Source: Gammaproteobacteria bacterium (GTDB lineage Bacteria > Pseudomonadota > Gammaproteobacteria > SZUA-229). Taken from it: 38,541 nucleotides of DNA. Shown in pieces: positions 17,263-30,321 of the stretch; within the stretch, counting starts at the first letter, position 1, and each line of letters starts with the position of its first letter. The notes under the pieces were generated by a model, which saw nothing but the letters and a program-made list of their open reading frames with translations, searched no databases and was not told the origin of the DNA. The position numbers and the translations under genes are program-made. The DNA is taken from NCBI GenBank assembly GCA_029880105.1, contig JAOUPA010000004.1, forward strand, positions 1-38,541, in the 5' to 3' direction.

Positions 17263-20200
17263 CTAATCTCTGTGAATCCAGTCAGCCCCTAACGAACCCT
17301 GTAAACTCTCCAGATAACTCTGACTAGATAACCACTCTATTATTTCATCTGCTTTTTCCAATCGGCCCTGTAACATCGCCCATTTCTCGGTTTCATTTTC
17401 AGGGACTTCATCCATTTTCTGCTCAATATATTCACGGCTTCTTTTCCAGAGATTTGTGTCTCTACTCTGTTTAATTTTCAATCGTTCCTGATACCAGTCA
17501 CTCTGCATTAAATAATCTCTGCTAAACATCTCGCGTACCTCAGGATCCGCAACAGTTTTACCTTTATACTCACCATAGGCCATAATATTCAGCAATGCCT
17601 GTAATGGTGGGCATGCATCATCAATTGAACCATCTTCAAAATATGCTTTGGCTACTTTCTGTTGCGCCTCGGTAATATTATTGATGCCATCAATGTATGC
17701 CAGCATATCCTGTGATTCTGGTTTCAGCATAGCTTCATCAAATACAATCGTTGGACTGTCAAACACCTTTCCAAAAAATGTGTGCACAAACTTCTCTGTG
17801 ATTCGATAACCCAGACGACTCGCATGCACGACTTTGCCTTCGTGTGCAAAATCATGCAGCTTTTCTAAATAGCCATTCTCAATCATGTATTTTGGATCAC
17901 GCTGTACCACAGGGATACGACACCATATTTCAGGAATCAGCATACTGATATCGTGATCAACACGACGGCGAGCACCAATGTAGCCTGCAGCACTACTAAA
18001 GCCATCGTGCCCACACAGAATATAAGAGACCAGTGCATTATTTAAATCTGCTGTCGTTGACAGCGCATTAAATGGTCCCTTGGTTAGTGCGCCTTCAGAT
18101 CCCGCTCCGGTAGTCGAGGGTGATTTACCCGTCAGGCTACAGATCAGATCCATAAACAACTCTGGCAATTCCTGATAGTGAATTGGGTTGTAAACAGCCA
18201 GGGGTCTGATGCCAGCCGCTTTATCCTGGGGGTTATTTCTACGGCCCTGCAAAACAGCATTAACTGGGAAGTGCACAGGCTGATCAGCCGATAGCCCTCT
18301 CGATAAACTCGTTCCAACAGTCGCAAGATACAGGCTGCGTGAATCAGCCAGATCCGGTCTTATCTGCAAGTAACGTACATTCAGGCTAGGCTTGCCATCA
18401 ACAATTCTTGGGTGTGCTGAGGACACAAAATATTCATCTTCATTAGTCTTTGCAACACTTCTAATTAAATCACGCATCGGCTTTGTATAATCCTGAAAAC
18501 CTACTGCATCTTCTACCAGGTTCTGTGCATCTTCTCTGGTGAGTGGCTCAAAATTTGAAATGAAATTGCCATCCTCAGCGAGGTCTGATTCAGTCTGTTT
18601 ATCATGCCCCCTGATAATTGCATCATCAGGACGCTGAAACAATCGATTCTCGCAATTTTTCACCAACTTAACACTATCGACATGATAACGTTTATTTAGG
18701 CCCTGAAGTTGTGATACTGGCATTACGATTGATGCGCTAATATCATCTTCTGTTTGCACTTTTGTTGCGGCAACAAAATCCTGTCTCAGTTTATAAATTC
18801 TCCATGTTCCATCGCTATGGGTACCGACTCGCAAATAACTCGTTATTAGTTTGCGACCATCATATTTTAGTTCATGACCAGGATTACCATTCACTTCATC
18901 AACAGTGAAATGCCTTCTCCAGTCATTCTGCCATTCCTGTTTATAAAAACGCTTGATCAGAAATACCAGCGCCAGAATATGTTGCGGAATAGTTTCCAGC
19001 CAATCGTTATACTCATCTGTGTAATCGGTCTTTGATGGAGTTAGCACACGTATCACAGAGCCAAGACTACGTTCTTTATGCAGCAACTCACGGAAATCAT
19101 TTGACTTCCCATTTTTGAATCGTGTTGAGTAATCGCGATTAAAAATCGCAGTCACCTGATCAAGGTCTTCTTCAATATCACCAACATAGACTGGGCCAGT
19201 TATCATCGAATCCTGAATCGATTTTGATATCTCAGATTTACCGCCGCCTGACACCGTACTGGGCTTATGACAGAAAGTACCTTCACCCAGTGTGCCAATC
19301 AAACGCCAGCTTGGTGCCTGTGGATGTTTTTGCAGGTGCACACGGAAACCACTGGGATATATATAAGTATGTTTTGCCAGTAGCTTGATCTGTTTCTCTT
19401 CCCCGTTTTTTTTCCATCTTATGCTTTGGCTTTGCATATCAATACAGGCATCTTCAGGAATGTATAAAATATTATTCCAGTTGGTATCTACCGCATATCC
19501 CTCTTCCTTTATTACTATGTGCTGCCTGTGTTGTTCACACACCCAGGAAAAAGTGTGGTTCTCCATTTCCTTTTCAATTTTTGGCAGGTAACTGGTACCG
19601 AGATTGAATCTTGGAAATGCCACTGCACCACCGGCATGCTCCTCTTCGACACCTCCAAATAAATTGGCTGAATAACTAATCTGTGATTTGATTTCTTTTT
19701 TGCTATAGCCAAAATAATTATCAGCTATTACGGTAACAACCACACCGCTCATATCGCGACAAACGATCTTGAAGGCACTGCCATTGTTGTAGAGTTCATC
19801 ATCACTCTTCCAGCACATATCATCCTTGCGCTGACGCTCGCTAGCATCATCATAATGTGGCAAGCCAAGACCCTTCTTGGTCAGCCTGGTTAGGTGCGGT
19901 GCCAGTATTACGCAACCACTGTGACCCGTCCAGTGTTCAACATCGAGTGCTGCGTCATTTTCTGCCAGAAAGGGATCGCCGCCATTGCCAAAAATGGATT
20001 CAACAAAATCCAGATTCGCAACCAGACTGCCAGGCGCAAAAAATCGTGTCTCCAGTGTTTTCTCATTAAGCACGCCCTTTACCTCGGGGCGTACAATAGG
20101 GCGCAGTAGTAACGAAACCCAGAGATTGATCGGCTTCGGTAGGCCACTGGAAATAGGTAGCTCCAGTAAATTTTCTGGCGGATCCAGTGCTACCTGTAAT

Positions 20201-20736
20201 AAATTGGCGTAGACATCCACTGGTACTGCTTTTTTATCAGCAGGAATCGGCAGACCACCCTCAACAATATGAAATACACCTGATGTAGTACGACGGTCAT
20301 TTTTCGGGTTATGCAGAACACCCTGCTTGATTCGATAGGATTCCAGCAGGTCTGATTTGTACTTATTGCTATTCAGTGGAACTGAAAGCTCTCTGGCCAG
20401 CTGCGGTTCATTTAATGAAAATGTTTCAGTAGGCAGCTTAATCTCCTGTTCAATACCATGGCGCTTCAGATAGCCATTCAGAAAATCCTGAATACGGCGG
20501 TCAGCGGGACAACGGTACTCGGCAAACAGGCGCCGATATTCAGAGTAATTTTTTATCAGGCTATCGGCGACCGATAAATAACCATGCTCAGAGCCCATCT
20601 GGCATTTGTGTCCCAGTGCTGCCAGCTGTAGACAGATATGCTGTAACCTGGTCTGGCGCTTATCCTTCACACGTCTATCAGGACAAACATATACCTTTTC
20701 TTCTTTCATTACTGTCGCCAAAACTGACCCTCTCAC
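17263..20736 (-). CDS. Probable PPi-type phosphoenolpyruvate carboxykinase (1157 aa)
   Basis: A very large single ORF with no signal peptide, membrane helix or repeats. I believe it belongs to the pyrophosphate-dependent PEP carboxykinase family (EC 4.1.1.38) described in Propionibacterium and Entamoeba: enzymes of about 1100-1200 residues, distantly related to GTP-PEPCK. They interconvert oxaloacetate plus PPi with PEP, CO2 and phosphate. Visible landmarks are HNPKNDRRTTSGVFHI (about 142-157), GNGGDPFLAENDA (250-262), GHSGCVILAPH, YFGYSKKEIKSQISYSANLF (341-360) and a glycine-rich P-loop-like SGGGKSEISK (496-505). Identification is from memory of the family. Three starts are possible: GTG 20736, TTG 20721 with GAGAGGG six bases upstream (best site), and ATG 20709. 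It is monocistronic and convergent with the Bax-like gene. Confidence 0.65.
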   Translation of the reverse strand: MRGSVLATVMKEEKVYVCPDRRVKDKRQTRLQHICLQLAALGHKCQMGSEHGYLSVADSLIKNYSEYRRLFAEYRCPADRRIQDFLNGYLKRHGIEQEIKLPTETFSLNEPQLARELSVPLNSNKYKSDLLESYRIKQGVLHNPKNDRRTTSGVFHIVEGGLPIPADKKAVPVDVYANLLQVALDPPENLLELPISSGLPKPINLWVSLLLRPIVRPEVKGVLNEKTLETRFFAPGSLVANLDFVESIFGNGGDPFLAENDAALDVEHWTGHSGCVILAPHLTRLTKKGLGLPHYDDASERQRKDDMCWKSDDELYNNGSAFKIVCRDMSGVVVTVIADNYFGYSKKEIKSQISYSANLFGGVEEEHAGGAVAFPRFNLGTSYLPKIEKEMENHTFSWVCEQHRQHIVIKEEGYAVDTNWNNILYIPEDACIDMQSQSIRWKKNGEEKQIKLLAKHTYIYPSGFRVHLQKHPQAPSWRLIGTLGEGTFCHKPSTVSGGGKSEISKSIQDSMITGPVYVGDIEEDLDQVTAIFNRDYSTRFKNGKSNDFRELLHKERSLGSVIRVLTPSKTDYTDEYNDWLETIPQHILALVFLIKRFYKQEWQNDWRRHFTVDEVNGNPGHELKYDGRKLITSYLRVGTHSDGTWRIYKLRQDFVAATKVQTEDDISASIVMPVSQLQGLNKRYHVDSVKLVKNCENRLFQRPDDAIIRGHDKQTESDLAEDGNFISNFEPLTREDAQNLVEDAVGFQDYTKPMRDLIRSVAKTNEDEYFVSSAHPRIVDGKPSLNVRYLQIRPDLADSRSLYLATVGTSLSRGLSADQPVHFPVNAVLQGRRNNPQDKAAGIRPLAVYNPIHYQELPELFMDLICSLTGKSPSTTGAGSEGALTKGPFNALSTTADLNNALVSYILCGHDGFSSAAGYIGARRRVDHDISMLIPEIWCRIPVVQRDPKYMIENGYLEKLHDFAHEGKVVHASRLGYRITEKFVHTFFGKVFDSPTIVFDEAMLKPESQDMLAYIDGINNITEAQQKVAKAYFEDGSIDDACPPLQALLNIMAYGEYKGKTVADPEVREMFSRDYLMQSDWYQERLKIKQSRDTNLWKRSREYIEQKMDEVPENETEKWAMLQGRLEKADEIIEWLSSQSYLESLQGSLGADWIHRD

Positions 20737-20784
20737 ATTCTTTTACAACAGGGATGCTCATTTTATGTAAGCACGGCTGATATA

Positions 20785-20813
20785 TCTATATGAATTATCT
20801 TTAATAACAGCAA
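20785..20813 (-). promoter_or_regulatory. Candidate promoter of the 1157-residue gene
   Basis: On the minus strand TTGCTG (20808-20813) and TATAGA (20785-20790) are 17 bases apart, giving a leader of about 40-60 bases. The surrounding 20737-20983 intergenic region is AT-rich and holds no gene; a weaker plus-strand pair (TTGGTG, 16 bases, TATTTT) precedes pilU. Confidence 0.35.
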
Positions 20814-20983
20814 ATAACTTATCAATATTACTTAATTAACAACGGCTTATGTAGATTTTCCTTAATTTGCCCATGTTTGGTGCAAAATGGATCTATTCTA
20901 TTTTAATCACTTAAAATTTCTAACTATTCCATACTGCTCACAATCGGTATACTTACGCAGCAATAATATTTGGATATTTACAC

Positions 20984-22150
20984 ATGAAAGTTACACCACT
21001 CCTTAAAATTCTCGCCGAAAAAGGTGGGTCAGACCTCTATTTGTCCACAGGTGCACCACCGAGTGCCAAATTTAGTGGCAAATTAACCCCTCTGGCAAAA
21101 GATTCCGCACCGCCAGGCTGGGTTGAAAGCCTGGCTAACGAAATCATGACCGACCGGCAGAAAGAAGAGTTTCGCAACAAGCCCGAAATGAACCTCGCGC
21201 TATCTCTACCCAATATAGGTCGCTTCCGCGTCAATATCTTCAAGCAGCGCAACGAATACTCCATGGTGATTCGTAACATCGTCACCGAGATCCCTAATCT
21301 AAAGGATCTGGGCCTGCCTGACGTGCTAACCAAGGTGATTATGCTCAAACGTGGCCTTATCCTGTTCGTTGGTGGTACAGGCTCGGGTAAATCTACCTCA
21401 CTGGCGGCACTGATCGATCACCGTAACCGTAACTCCAGCGGTCATATTATTACCATTGAAGATCCCATCGAATTTGTCCACAATCATCGTGGCTGTATTA
21501 TCAACCAGCGCGAAGTTGGCATGGATACCGACTCCTTCGAAGATGCCCTGAAAAATACCCTGCGTCAGGCACCTGACGTTATCCTGATCGGTGAGATTCG
21601 TGATCGTGAAACCATGGAACATGCCCTCGCCTTCGCTGAAACTGGGCATCTGGCAATCTCTACCCTGCACGCCAATAACGCCAACCAGGCGCTGGACCGT
21701 ATCATCAATTTTTTCCCTGAAGAAAAACGCATGTCTCTGCTCAGCGACCTGTCGATCAACCTGCAATGCTTCGTTTCACAACGACTCGTACCGACAGTTG
21801 ATGGCAAGCGCTGCGCCGCTATTGAAATCCTGTTGAATTCACCTCGTATTGCCGATCTGATCAAGGAAGGTGCCGTCATGGAAATCAAGGAAATCATGGA
21901 AAAATCCGGCAATATGGGTATGCAGACTTTTGATATGGCGCTATATGATTTATATAAGGCTGGAAAAATCTCATTCGATGAAGCCATCAAAAATGCCGAT
22001 GCAGCCAACAACCTGCGCCTCAAGATTGAGCTGGGCGATAAGGCCCAAAAGGGTGAAGACGTAGGTGATGCATCAGGCGGTTTAAGTCTGGTCAGTGATG
22101 AGCCAGAGCCTGATGAAAGCGGAGCAGCCGCATTTAAGTTGCCTGATTAG
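20984..22150 (+). CDS. pilU: Type IV pilus retraction ATPase, PilU-like
   Basis: A 388-residue PilT/PilU-family hexameric ATPase. Walker A GGTGSGKS is at 130-137, the Asp box is around ITIEDPIEFVH, Walker B is VILIGEIRDRE, and the His box is STLHANNANQ. The early stretch KGGSDLYLSTGAPP and the Asp/Glu-rich C-terminal extension (about 355-388) fit PilU better than PilT, whose C-terminus is shorter. It acts at the inner membrane to depolymerise pili, normally together with PilT. Here it stands alone between two minus-strand genes, with no pilT beside it. It is convergent with glmU. Confidence 0.85.
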   Translation: MKVTPLLKILAEKGGSDLYLSTGAPPSAKFSGKLTPLAKDSAPPGWVESLANEIMTDRQKEEFRNKPEMNLALSLPNIGRFRVNIFKQRNEYSMVIRNIVTEIPNLKDLGLPDVLTKVIMLKRGLILFVGGTGSGKSTSLAALIDHRNRNSSGHIITIEDPIEFVHNHRGCIINQREVGMDTDSFEDALKNTLRQAPDVILIGEIRDRETMEHALAFAETGHLAISTLHANNANQALDRIINFFPEEKRMSLLSDLSINLQCFVSQRLVPTVDGKRCAAIEILLNSPRIADLIKEGAVMEIKEIMEKSGNMGMQTFDMALYDLYKAGKISFDEAIKNADAANNLRLKIELGDKAQKGEDVGDASGGLSLVSDEPEPDESGAAAFKLPD

Positions 22151-22247
22151 TATCTGCTACTTAGGGCTTACTATCTAATTATGGTTGCATCTATTCTGCT
22201 TTTTTCACTTGCTGACGCGAAAAGGCAGCGTTTGTATGTGCATCAAT

Positions 22248-23612
22248 TTATTTTTTATTCTTCGTTGGTCTCTGCCAACCTTTAATACTCTTCTGTATTG
22301 ATCGACTCAGGGTTAGACAGTCATCATCTGTATCTTTGGTGATGGTCGAACCTGCGCCAATAGTAGCATTCTTGCCAACGGTAACAGGTGCAACCAGCTG
22401 TGTATCTGAGCCGATAAATGCACCATCTTTAATGATTGTTTTATGTTTATTGGCGCCATCATAATTACAGGTAATAGTACCGGCGCCTATATTCACATCA
22501 CGACCAATTTCACTATCACCAAGATAACTTAGATGACTGGCCTTACTGCCTTCACCGAGCTCGGTATTTTTGATTTCAACAAAGTTACCTACCTTACTAT
22601 GGGCATGCAAATGCGTACCTGGACGCAGACGTGCAAATGGCCCAATATCTACCGCTTCGTCGATAACGGCATTTTCTATAACTGAATATGGTTTTATCGA
22701 ACAGCCATCGCCAATTTTGCTGTTTCTGATAACACAGCCAGCGCCGATGCTTACTTTGCTGCCTATCTGTACTTCGCCTTCAAAAATCACATTAACGTCG
22801 ATAAATGAATCGTTGCCGATACTAAGCTCACCTCGGATATCCACTCTCGCAGAGTCTGCAACGCTTACGCCCTGCATCATGATCTGCTCGACTTTTTCCT
22901 GCTGGTGAATTCTTTCTAGCTTGGCCAGTTGTTTTCGATCATTCACACCTTCCACCTCGTAACTGTTTTCTGGTTGTGCTGTGAGCACCTCATTCCCATC
23001 GGCCACAGCCAACGCAATCACATCTGTTAAATAGAATTCACCCTGTGAATTGTTATTTTCTATCTTGGCCAGGCACTCATTCAGGTAGCCCGCACGTAAA
23101 GCCAGTATGCCGGTATTCACTTCCCTGATCTGCTTTTGCTTTTCGCTAGCATCTTTGTGTTCGACAATGCTGGTGACTTTCCCAGCTTCCCTGACAATAC
23201 GGCCATAACCAGTTGGGTCATCCAGATCAACCGTCAGCAGAGTGATATTATTTGCACTGACTTTATCGACCAGCGCCTTTAGTGTGTCTGATTTAATCAG
23301 CGGCACATCACCATACAGCACCAGCACAATATTATCAGGTTTGATTTTAGGGCTGGCCTGTTCAACTGCGTGTGCCGTACCCAGCTGCTCTGCCTGCAAT
23401 ACCCAGTCGACTTCAAAGTCCGAGCAATATTCGTGCAGGTGTTCTCCGCCATGGCCATAAACAATGTGTATATCATCTGCTCCCAGCTCGAGGCTGCGGC
23501 GATAGACGTGCTCCAGCATAGGTATGCCGGCAATACGGTGCATCACCTTCGGCAGTGATGACTTCATTCGGGTGCCCTGCCCGGCGGCAAGGATGATGAC
23601 TGACAAATTCAC
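22248..23612 (-). CDS. glmU: Bifunctional UDP-N-acetylglucosamine pyrophosphorylase / glucosamine-1-phosphate acetyltransferase GlmU
   Basis: A 454-residue cytosolic enzyme making UDP-GlcNAc for peptidoglycan and LPS. The N-terminal uridyltransferase domain begins with LAAGQGTRM at 8-16 and has YGDVPL in the nucleotide pocket. The C-terminal left-handed beta-helix (from about 250) contains hexapeptide repeats and the acetyltransferase histidine in KASHLSYLGD. Full length and intact. Its position downstream of atpC is the usual gammaproteobacterial arrangement; a hairpin terminator separates them. The glmS gene that often follows is missing; pilU converges instead. Confidence 0.95.
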   Translation of the reverse strand: MNLSVIILAAGQGTRMKSSLPKVMHRIAGIPMLEHVYRRSLELGADDIHIVYGHGGEHLHEYCSDFEVDWVLQAEQLGTAHAVEQASPKIKPDNIVLVLYGDVPLIKSDTLKALVDKVSANNITLLTVDLDDPTGYGRIVREAGKVTSIVEHKDASEKQKQIREVNTGILALRAGYLNECLAKIENNNSQGEFYLTDVIALAVADGNEVLTAQPENSYEVEGVNDRKQLAKLERIHQQEKVEQIMMQGVSVADSARVDIRGELSIGNDSFIDVNVIFEGEVQIGSKVSIGAGCVIRNSKIGDGCSIKPYSVIENAVIDEAVDIGPFARLRPGTHLHAHSKVGNFVEIKNTELGEGSKASHLSYLGDSEIGRDVNIGAGTITCNYDGANKHKTIIKDGAFIGSDTQLVAPVTVGKNATIGAGSTITKDTDDDCLTLSRSIQKSIKGWQRPTKNKK

Positions 23613-23632
23613 TTTAATAATCCTTAATGCAA

Positions 23633-23660
23633 GAAGGCCGGTTAATAATAACCGGCCTTC
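23633..23660 (-). terminator. Hairpin terminator after the atp operon
   Basis: A perfect 12-base-pair inverted repeat GAAGGCCGGTTA / TAACCGGCCTTC with a four-base loop lies between atpC and glmU, 40 bases past the atpC stop. The run of T after it is poor (TTCTTGCATT), so it may terminate partially or protect the 3' end of the atp mRNA while allowing some read-through into glmU. Confidence 0.7.
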
Positions 23661-23699
23661 CTAGTTTAGCTGATTCATCGGCCTGTTACCGACTCTCGA

Positions 23700-24125
23700 C
23701 TATTTTCTCTTTCTCAGCTTATTGATGGTCTCGATCTGTGCCACCGCCTCAATCAGCTCAGCCTTGGCACGCGCATAATCGTAATCGGTCTTCTTATCGG
23801 CCATCGCCGCCTCAGCTTTCGCCTTGGCTTCAAGTGCTGCGGCCTCATCAAGATCAGCCGCGCGAATCGCCGTATCAGAAAGCACTGTCACCACATGTGG
23901 CTGTACTTCAAGTATACCGCCATTCACGAAAAATGACTGTGTCTCACCGTGCTGGTCAACTACTCGTACCTCACCAGGCTTCATCTTGGTCAGCAGCGGC
24001 GCGTGACGAGGCATGATGCCTACCTCACCCATCTCTGCTGGTGCATAAAGCTCAGTGATAGTGCCTGAGAAGATCTCAATCTCGGCGCTAACGATATCTA
24101 CGTGCATGGTCATTGGCATATTCAA
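23700..24125 (-). CDS. atpC: ATP synthase F1 subunit epsilon
   Basis: A 141-residue protein with the epsilon beta-sandwich (MTMHVDIVSAEIEIFSGT, then APAEMGEVGIMPRHAPLL) and the two C-terminal helices rich in Ala, Lys and Glu that can inhibit the rotor. It couples the gamma shaft to the c-ring. It is the last gene of the atp operon, 15 bases after atpD, followed by the hairpin at 23633-23660. Confidence 0.95.
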   Translation of the reverse strand: MNMPMTMHVDIVSAEIEIFSGTITELYAPAEMGEVGIMPRHAPLLTKMKPGEVRVVDQHGETQSFFVNGGILEVQPHVVTVLSDTAIRAADLDEAAALEAKAKAEAAMADKKTDYDYARAKAELIEAVAQIETINKLRKRK

Positions 24126-24140
24126 AACCTCAGCCTGCTG

Positions 24141-25559
<1,419 letters not shown>

Positions 25560-25573
25560 TTACTAACAATAAG

Positions 25574-26437
25574 TTAAACAGCCGCAGCACCACTAACGAT
25601 CTCAGAAATTTCCTGGGTAATCGCTGCCTGTCTAGCCTTGTTGTAAACCGTCTGTAATTCTTTGATCAGTTCGCCTGCATTATCAGTTGCACTCTTCATC
25701 GCCATCATACGTGCAGACATTTCACAGGCAATGTTTTCAACCACAGCACGATAAACCAGTGCTTCGATAAAACGTAACATCAAGCCATCAATAATCGGTT
25801 TTGATTCAGGCTCATATATGTAATCCCAATGATGCTCCAGCTCTTTATCCATAACCCCGCGTACAGGGATCAGCTGTTTAACATCCGGCGACTGTGTCAT
25901 TGTATTAACAAAATCATTGCTAACCAGGTAAAGACGATCAATCTTACCTTCATCATAAGCATCAAGCATGACTTTCACCGCGCCGATCAGCTCATCCATG
26001 CTGGGAGAGTCACCGAGATGACTCGCCTGGGCGACTACGTTGGCCTTAAATCGACTGAAAAAACCAACTGCCTTTTTACCAATAGCGCAGACATCAATTT
26101 CTACATCTTTTGCATCCCACTCGGCCATCTCATTAACAGCTGCCTTGAACATATTGGTGTTCAAGCCACCGCATAGACCACGATCGGTTGAGATAATAAT
26201 GTAACCAACGCGCTTAACAACTTCACGATCACTCAGGTAAGGATGTTTATATTCAGGATGAGCCTGAGATAAATGCGCCAGCACATTGTTGATTTTATCC
26301 GCATAAGGACGAGCGGCAGCCATGCGATCCTGTGCCTTACGCATCTTGCTCGCTGCTACCATTTCCATCGCTTTAGTGATCTTCTGAGTATTTTTGATAC
26401 TGCCGATCTTGGTGCGAATTTCTTTTGCGCCTGCCAT
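25574..26437 (-). CDS. atpG: ATP synthase F1 subunit gamma
   Basis: The 287-residue central-shaft subunit. The N-terminal helix ([27 protein letters not shown] region) and the C-terminal helix ([17 protein letters not shown]) that form the coiled-coil rotor are clear, with the [11 protein letters not shown] motif near residue 85. It lies 40 bases after atpA and 53 before atpD. Normal length. Confidence 0.96.
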   Translation of the reverse strand: MAGAKEIRTKIGSIKNTQKITKAMEMVAASKMRKAQDRMAAARPYADKINNVLAHLSQAHPEYKHPYLSDREVVKRVGYIIISTDRGLCGGLNTNMFKAAVNEMAEWDAKDVEIDVCAIGKKAVGFFSRFKANVVAQASHLGDSPSMDELIGAVKVMLDAYDEGKIDRLYLVSNDFVNTMTQSPDVKQLIPVRGVMDKELEHHWDYIYEPESKPIIDGLMLRFIEALVYRAVVENIACEMSARMMAMKSATDNAGELIKELQTVYNKARQAAITQEISEIVSGAAAV

Positions 26438-26477
26438 TTAATCTACCTGATTCTGTTATCTGTATTTAACCGTAGAC

Positions 26478-28019
26478 CTAGTACACGCCCTTGGCCTTGA
26501 AATCATCCAGAGCAGCACGCATACCCGCTTCAATTTCATCATTGAAGTCGCCGCTTGCATCAATCTTGGCCAGCAGCTCTGCATTATTGCTTCGGATATG
26601 CGCCAGCATAGCAGCTTCAAATGCGACTACTTTTTTCACATCGACATCATCCATATAGCCTTCATTAGCCATGAATAATGAGAATGCCATCTCTGCCACT
26701 GACATCGGCGAATACTGTGCCTGTTTCATCAACTCGGTTACACGCTCACCGCGAGCCAGCTGTGCACGTGTAGTCTCATCCAGGTCAGAAGCGAACTGTG
26801 CGAATGCAGCCAACTCACGATACTGAGCCAGGGCCAGACGAACACCGCCACCAAGTTTCTTAATGATTTTTGTCTGTGCTGAGCCACCTACACGTGATAC
26901 TGACAGACCTGCATTGATTGCAGGGCGAATACCGGCGTTGAACAGGTCTGATTCAAGGAATATCTGACCATCGGTAATCGAAATTACGTTGGTTGGTACG
27001 AATGCAGATACGTCACCGTCCTGTGTCTCAATAATTGGTAATGCTGTTAATGAGCCAGTCTGTCCTTTAACTTCACCATTGGTAAATTTTTCAACATAGT
27101 CAGCACTAACGCGTGAGGCGCGCTCAAGTAGACGTGAATGCAAATAGAATACGTCACCAGGATACGCTTCACGGCCTGGTGGACGACGTAGCAACAATGA
27201 CACCTGGCGGTAAGCCCATGCCTGCTTGGTCAGGTCATCGAATACAATCAACGCATCCTGTCCGCGGTCACGGAAGTATTCACCCATAGTACAACCTGAA
27301 TACGGTGCAATGTACTGCATAGCTGCAGATTCAGCCGCAGTAGCAGCAACAATGATGGTGTGTTCCATCGCGCCATGTTCTTCCAGTTTACGCACGATGT
27401 TGGCAACCGTTGAAGCCTTCTGGCCTACAGCTACATAAATACATTTAACGCCGGTGTTTGCCTGGTTAATAATGGCATCAATCGCAACCGCAGTTTTACC
27501 TGTCTGGCGGTCACCAATGATCAGCTCACGCTGGCCACGACCTACTGGCACCATCGCGTCGATTGATTTCAAACCAGTCTGTACAGGCTGGTCAACTGAC
27601 TTACGCTCAATTACACCCGGTGCAATTTTTTCAATCGGCGCAGTCTCTTTTGAATCTACAGGACCCTTACCATCGATTGGATTACCCAGCGCGTCAACCA
27701 CACGACCTAGCAGACCTGTACCAATCGGCACCTCTAGAATACGGCCAGTACATTTGGCTTTATCACCTTCTGACAGATGACCGTATGAACCGAGTACCAC
27801 AGCGCCAACTGAATCGCGCTCAAGGTTCAGCGCCATGGCATAGGTGTCGCCAGGCAGCTCGATCATCTCACCCTGCATGGCATCAGCCAGGCCGTGGATA
27901 CGCAGGATGCCGTCATTCAAACTAACCACGGTACCTTCATTACGAGCTTCTACGGAAGAATCAAAGTTCTCGATTCTTGATTTAATAAGTTCACTGATTT
28001 CTGATGGATTCAGCTGCAT
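26478..28019 (-). CDS. atpA: ATP synthase F1 subunit alpha
   Basis: The 513-residue non-catalytic nucleotide-binding subunit. The P-loop GDRQTGKT is at 169-176, and the arginine finger lies in [10 protein letters not shown] at about residue 375. Length matches the 513 residues of E. coli AtpA. It starts 12 bases after the atpH stop. Confidence 0.97.
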   Translation of the reverse strand: MQLNPSEISELIKSRIENFDSSVEARNEGTVVSLNDGILRIHGLADAMQGEMIELPGDTYAMALNLERDSVGAVVLGSYGHLSEGDKAKCTGRILEVPIGTGLLGRVVDALGNPIDGKGPVDSKETAPIEKIAPGVIERKSVDQPVQTGLKSIDAMVPVGRGQRELIIGDRQTGKTAVAIDAIINQANTGVKCIYVAVGQKASTVANIVRKLEEHGAMEHTIIVAATAAESAAMQYIAPYSGCTMGEYFRDRGQDALIVFDDLTKQAWAYRQVSLLLRRPPGREAYPGDVFYLHSRLLERASRVSADYVEKFTNGEVKGQTGSLTALPIIETQDGDVSAFVPTNVISITDGQIFLESDLFNAGIRPAINAGLSVSRVGGSAQTKIIKKLGGGVRLALAQYRELAAFAQFASDLDETTRAQLARGERVTELMKQAQYSPMSVAEMAFSLFMANEGYMDDVDVKKVVAFEAAMLAHIRSNNAELLAKIDASGDFNDEIEAGMRAALDDFKAKGVY

Positions 28020-28031
28020 TTCTTTTTCCTC

Positions 28032-28568
28032 TTAACGACCCAATGCCAAAGCCAGCGACGCTAGCTGTGATTTCATTGAGGCATCGATAATAGTATCTCC
28101 GGCTTTAATAACTACACCGCCAATTAATGATTCATCAGTCGAAGTACTGATAGTCACTTCGCGACCCAGTTTTGCTTTTAGCGTACTGGTAATGCTCTCG
28201 GCCTGTTCACTGCTCAATGGGAATGCAGAAACTACTTCAGCATCAATTTTGCCTTCTGCTTCCGCGCGGTAAACCTCAAACTGTTTTGCCACTTCTGGTA
28301 ATGCTTTCAATCGGCCATTTTCTGCCATCAGCTTAACCAGGTTCTGCTGTGTCACACCTAGCTTATCGCCTGCGACTTTCATGATCAGCTCTGCCTTCTG
28401 CTCACTGCCTGCCTGTGGATTATCCAGTACAGCCTTCATAGTGACATCTTCAGCGACAGCACTTAGCAGTGCCAGTGCATTGCTCCAGCTATCTACAGAC
28501 GTAGACTCTGTGGCCTGTTGGTAAACAGCACGCGCATAAGGACGGGCTACTGTGGTGTAATCTGACAT
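28032..28568 (-). CDS. atpH: ATP synthase F1 subunit delta
   Basis: A 178-residue delta subunit, part of the peripheral stalk at the top of F1. The family's N-terminal TTVARPYARAVYQQA and the C-terminal region with LIGGVVIKAGDTIIDASMK are evident. It lies 11 bases after atpF and 12 before atpA. Confidence 0.95.
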   Translation of the reverse strand: MSDYTTVARPYARAVYQQATESTSVDSWSNALALLSAVAEDVTMKAVLDNPQAGSEQKAELIMKVAGDKLGVTQQNLVKLMAENGRLKALPEVAKQFEVYRAEAEGKIDAEVVSAFPLSSEQAESITSTLKAKLGREVTISTSTDESLIGGVVIKAGDTIIDASMKSQLASLALALGR

Positions 28569-28579
28569 GATCTAATCGC

Positions 28580-29050
28580 CTAGAGCTGTTCAGCCAGGGC
28601 GCTTAAAGCGCTGGCGTGAGCTTCTGCGTTGACTTCCTTCCTGAGAATTTTCTCAGCACCTGCAACAGCAAGCACTGCTACCTGCTGACGCAGATGTTCA
28701 CGAGCACGATTTATTTCCTGCTCTATCTCAGCGTTGGCGCCAACCTTGATGCGCTCGGCCTCTGATCTGGCATCTTCTTTCGCTTCGTCAACAATCTCGG
28801 AAGCACGTTTCTGTGCCTGCGCGATAATTTCAGATGCCTGACCCTTGGCTTCTTTTAAATGTTCTGCTGCTCTTTTTTCAGCGAGTTCCTGCTCGTGCTG
28901 TCCGCGTTCTGCCGCAGCCAGACCTTCAGAAATCTGCTTCTTACGTTCAGCAAGTGCATTTACCAATGGCGGCCATACGTAGGCATAACAAAACCATACG
29001 AAGACAGCAAAAGTAATCGACTGACCAATCAGCGTTAAATTAATATTCAT
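28580..29050 (-). CDS. atpF: ATP synthase F0 subunit b
   Basis: A 156-residue protein with one N-terminal membrane helix (about 8-27) followed by a long charged, alanine-rich amphipathic helix to about residue 140. This is the dimeric peripheral stalk. Length is identical to E. coli b (156). Only a single b-type subunit is encoded, so there is no b/b' pair. It starts 25 bases after atpE. Confidence 0.95.
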   Translation of the reverse strand: MNINLTLIGQSITFAVFVWFCYAYVWPPLVNALAERKKQISEGLAAAERGQHEQELAEKRAAEHLKEAKGQASEIIAQAQKRASEIVDEAKEDARSEAERIKVGANAEIEQEINRAREHLRQQVAVLAVAGAEKILRKEVNAEAHASALSALAEQL

Positions 29051-29075
29051 ACGCTAGTACCGTGTTAGGTCGATC

Positions 29076-29327
<252 letters not shown>

Positions 29328-29361
29328 CTAGTAAAATAAATTCGTAATAATTAAAAATTCT

Positions 29362-30321
<960 letters not shown>

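Noticed and set aside
22190-22235. Hairpin between pilU and glmU (CTGC...GCAG with A/T-rich arms)
   Set aside because: The stem needs a wobble and a mismatch, and no T-run follows in either direction, so a terminator cannot be supported.
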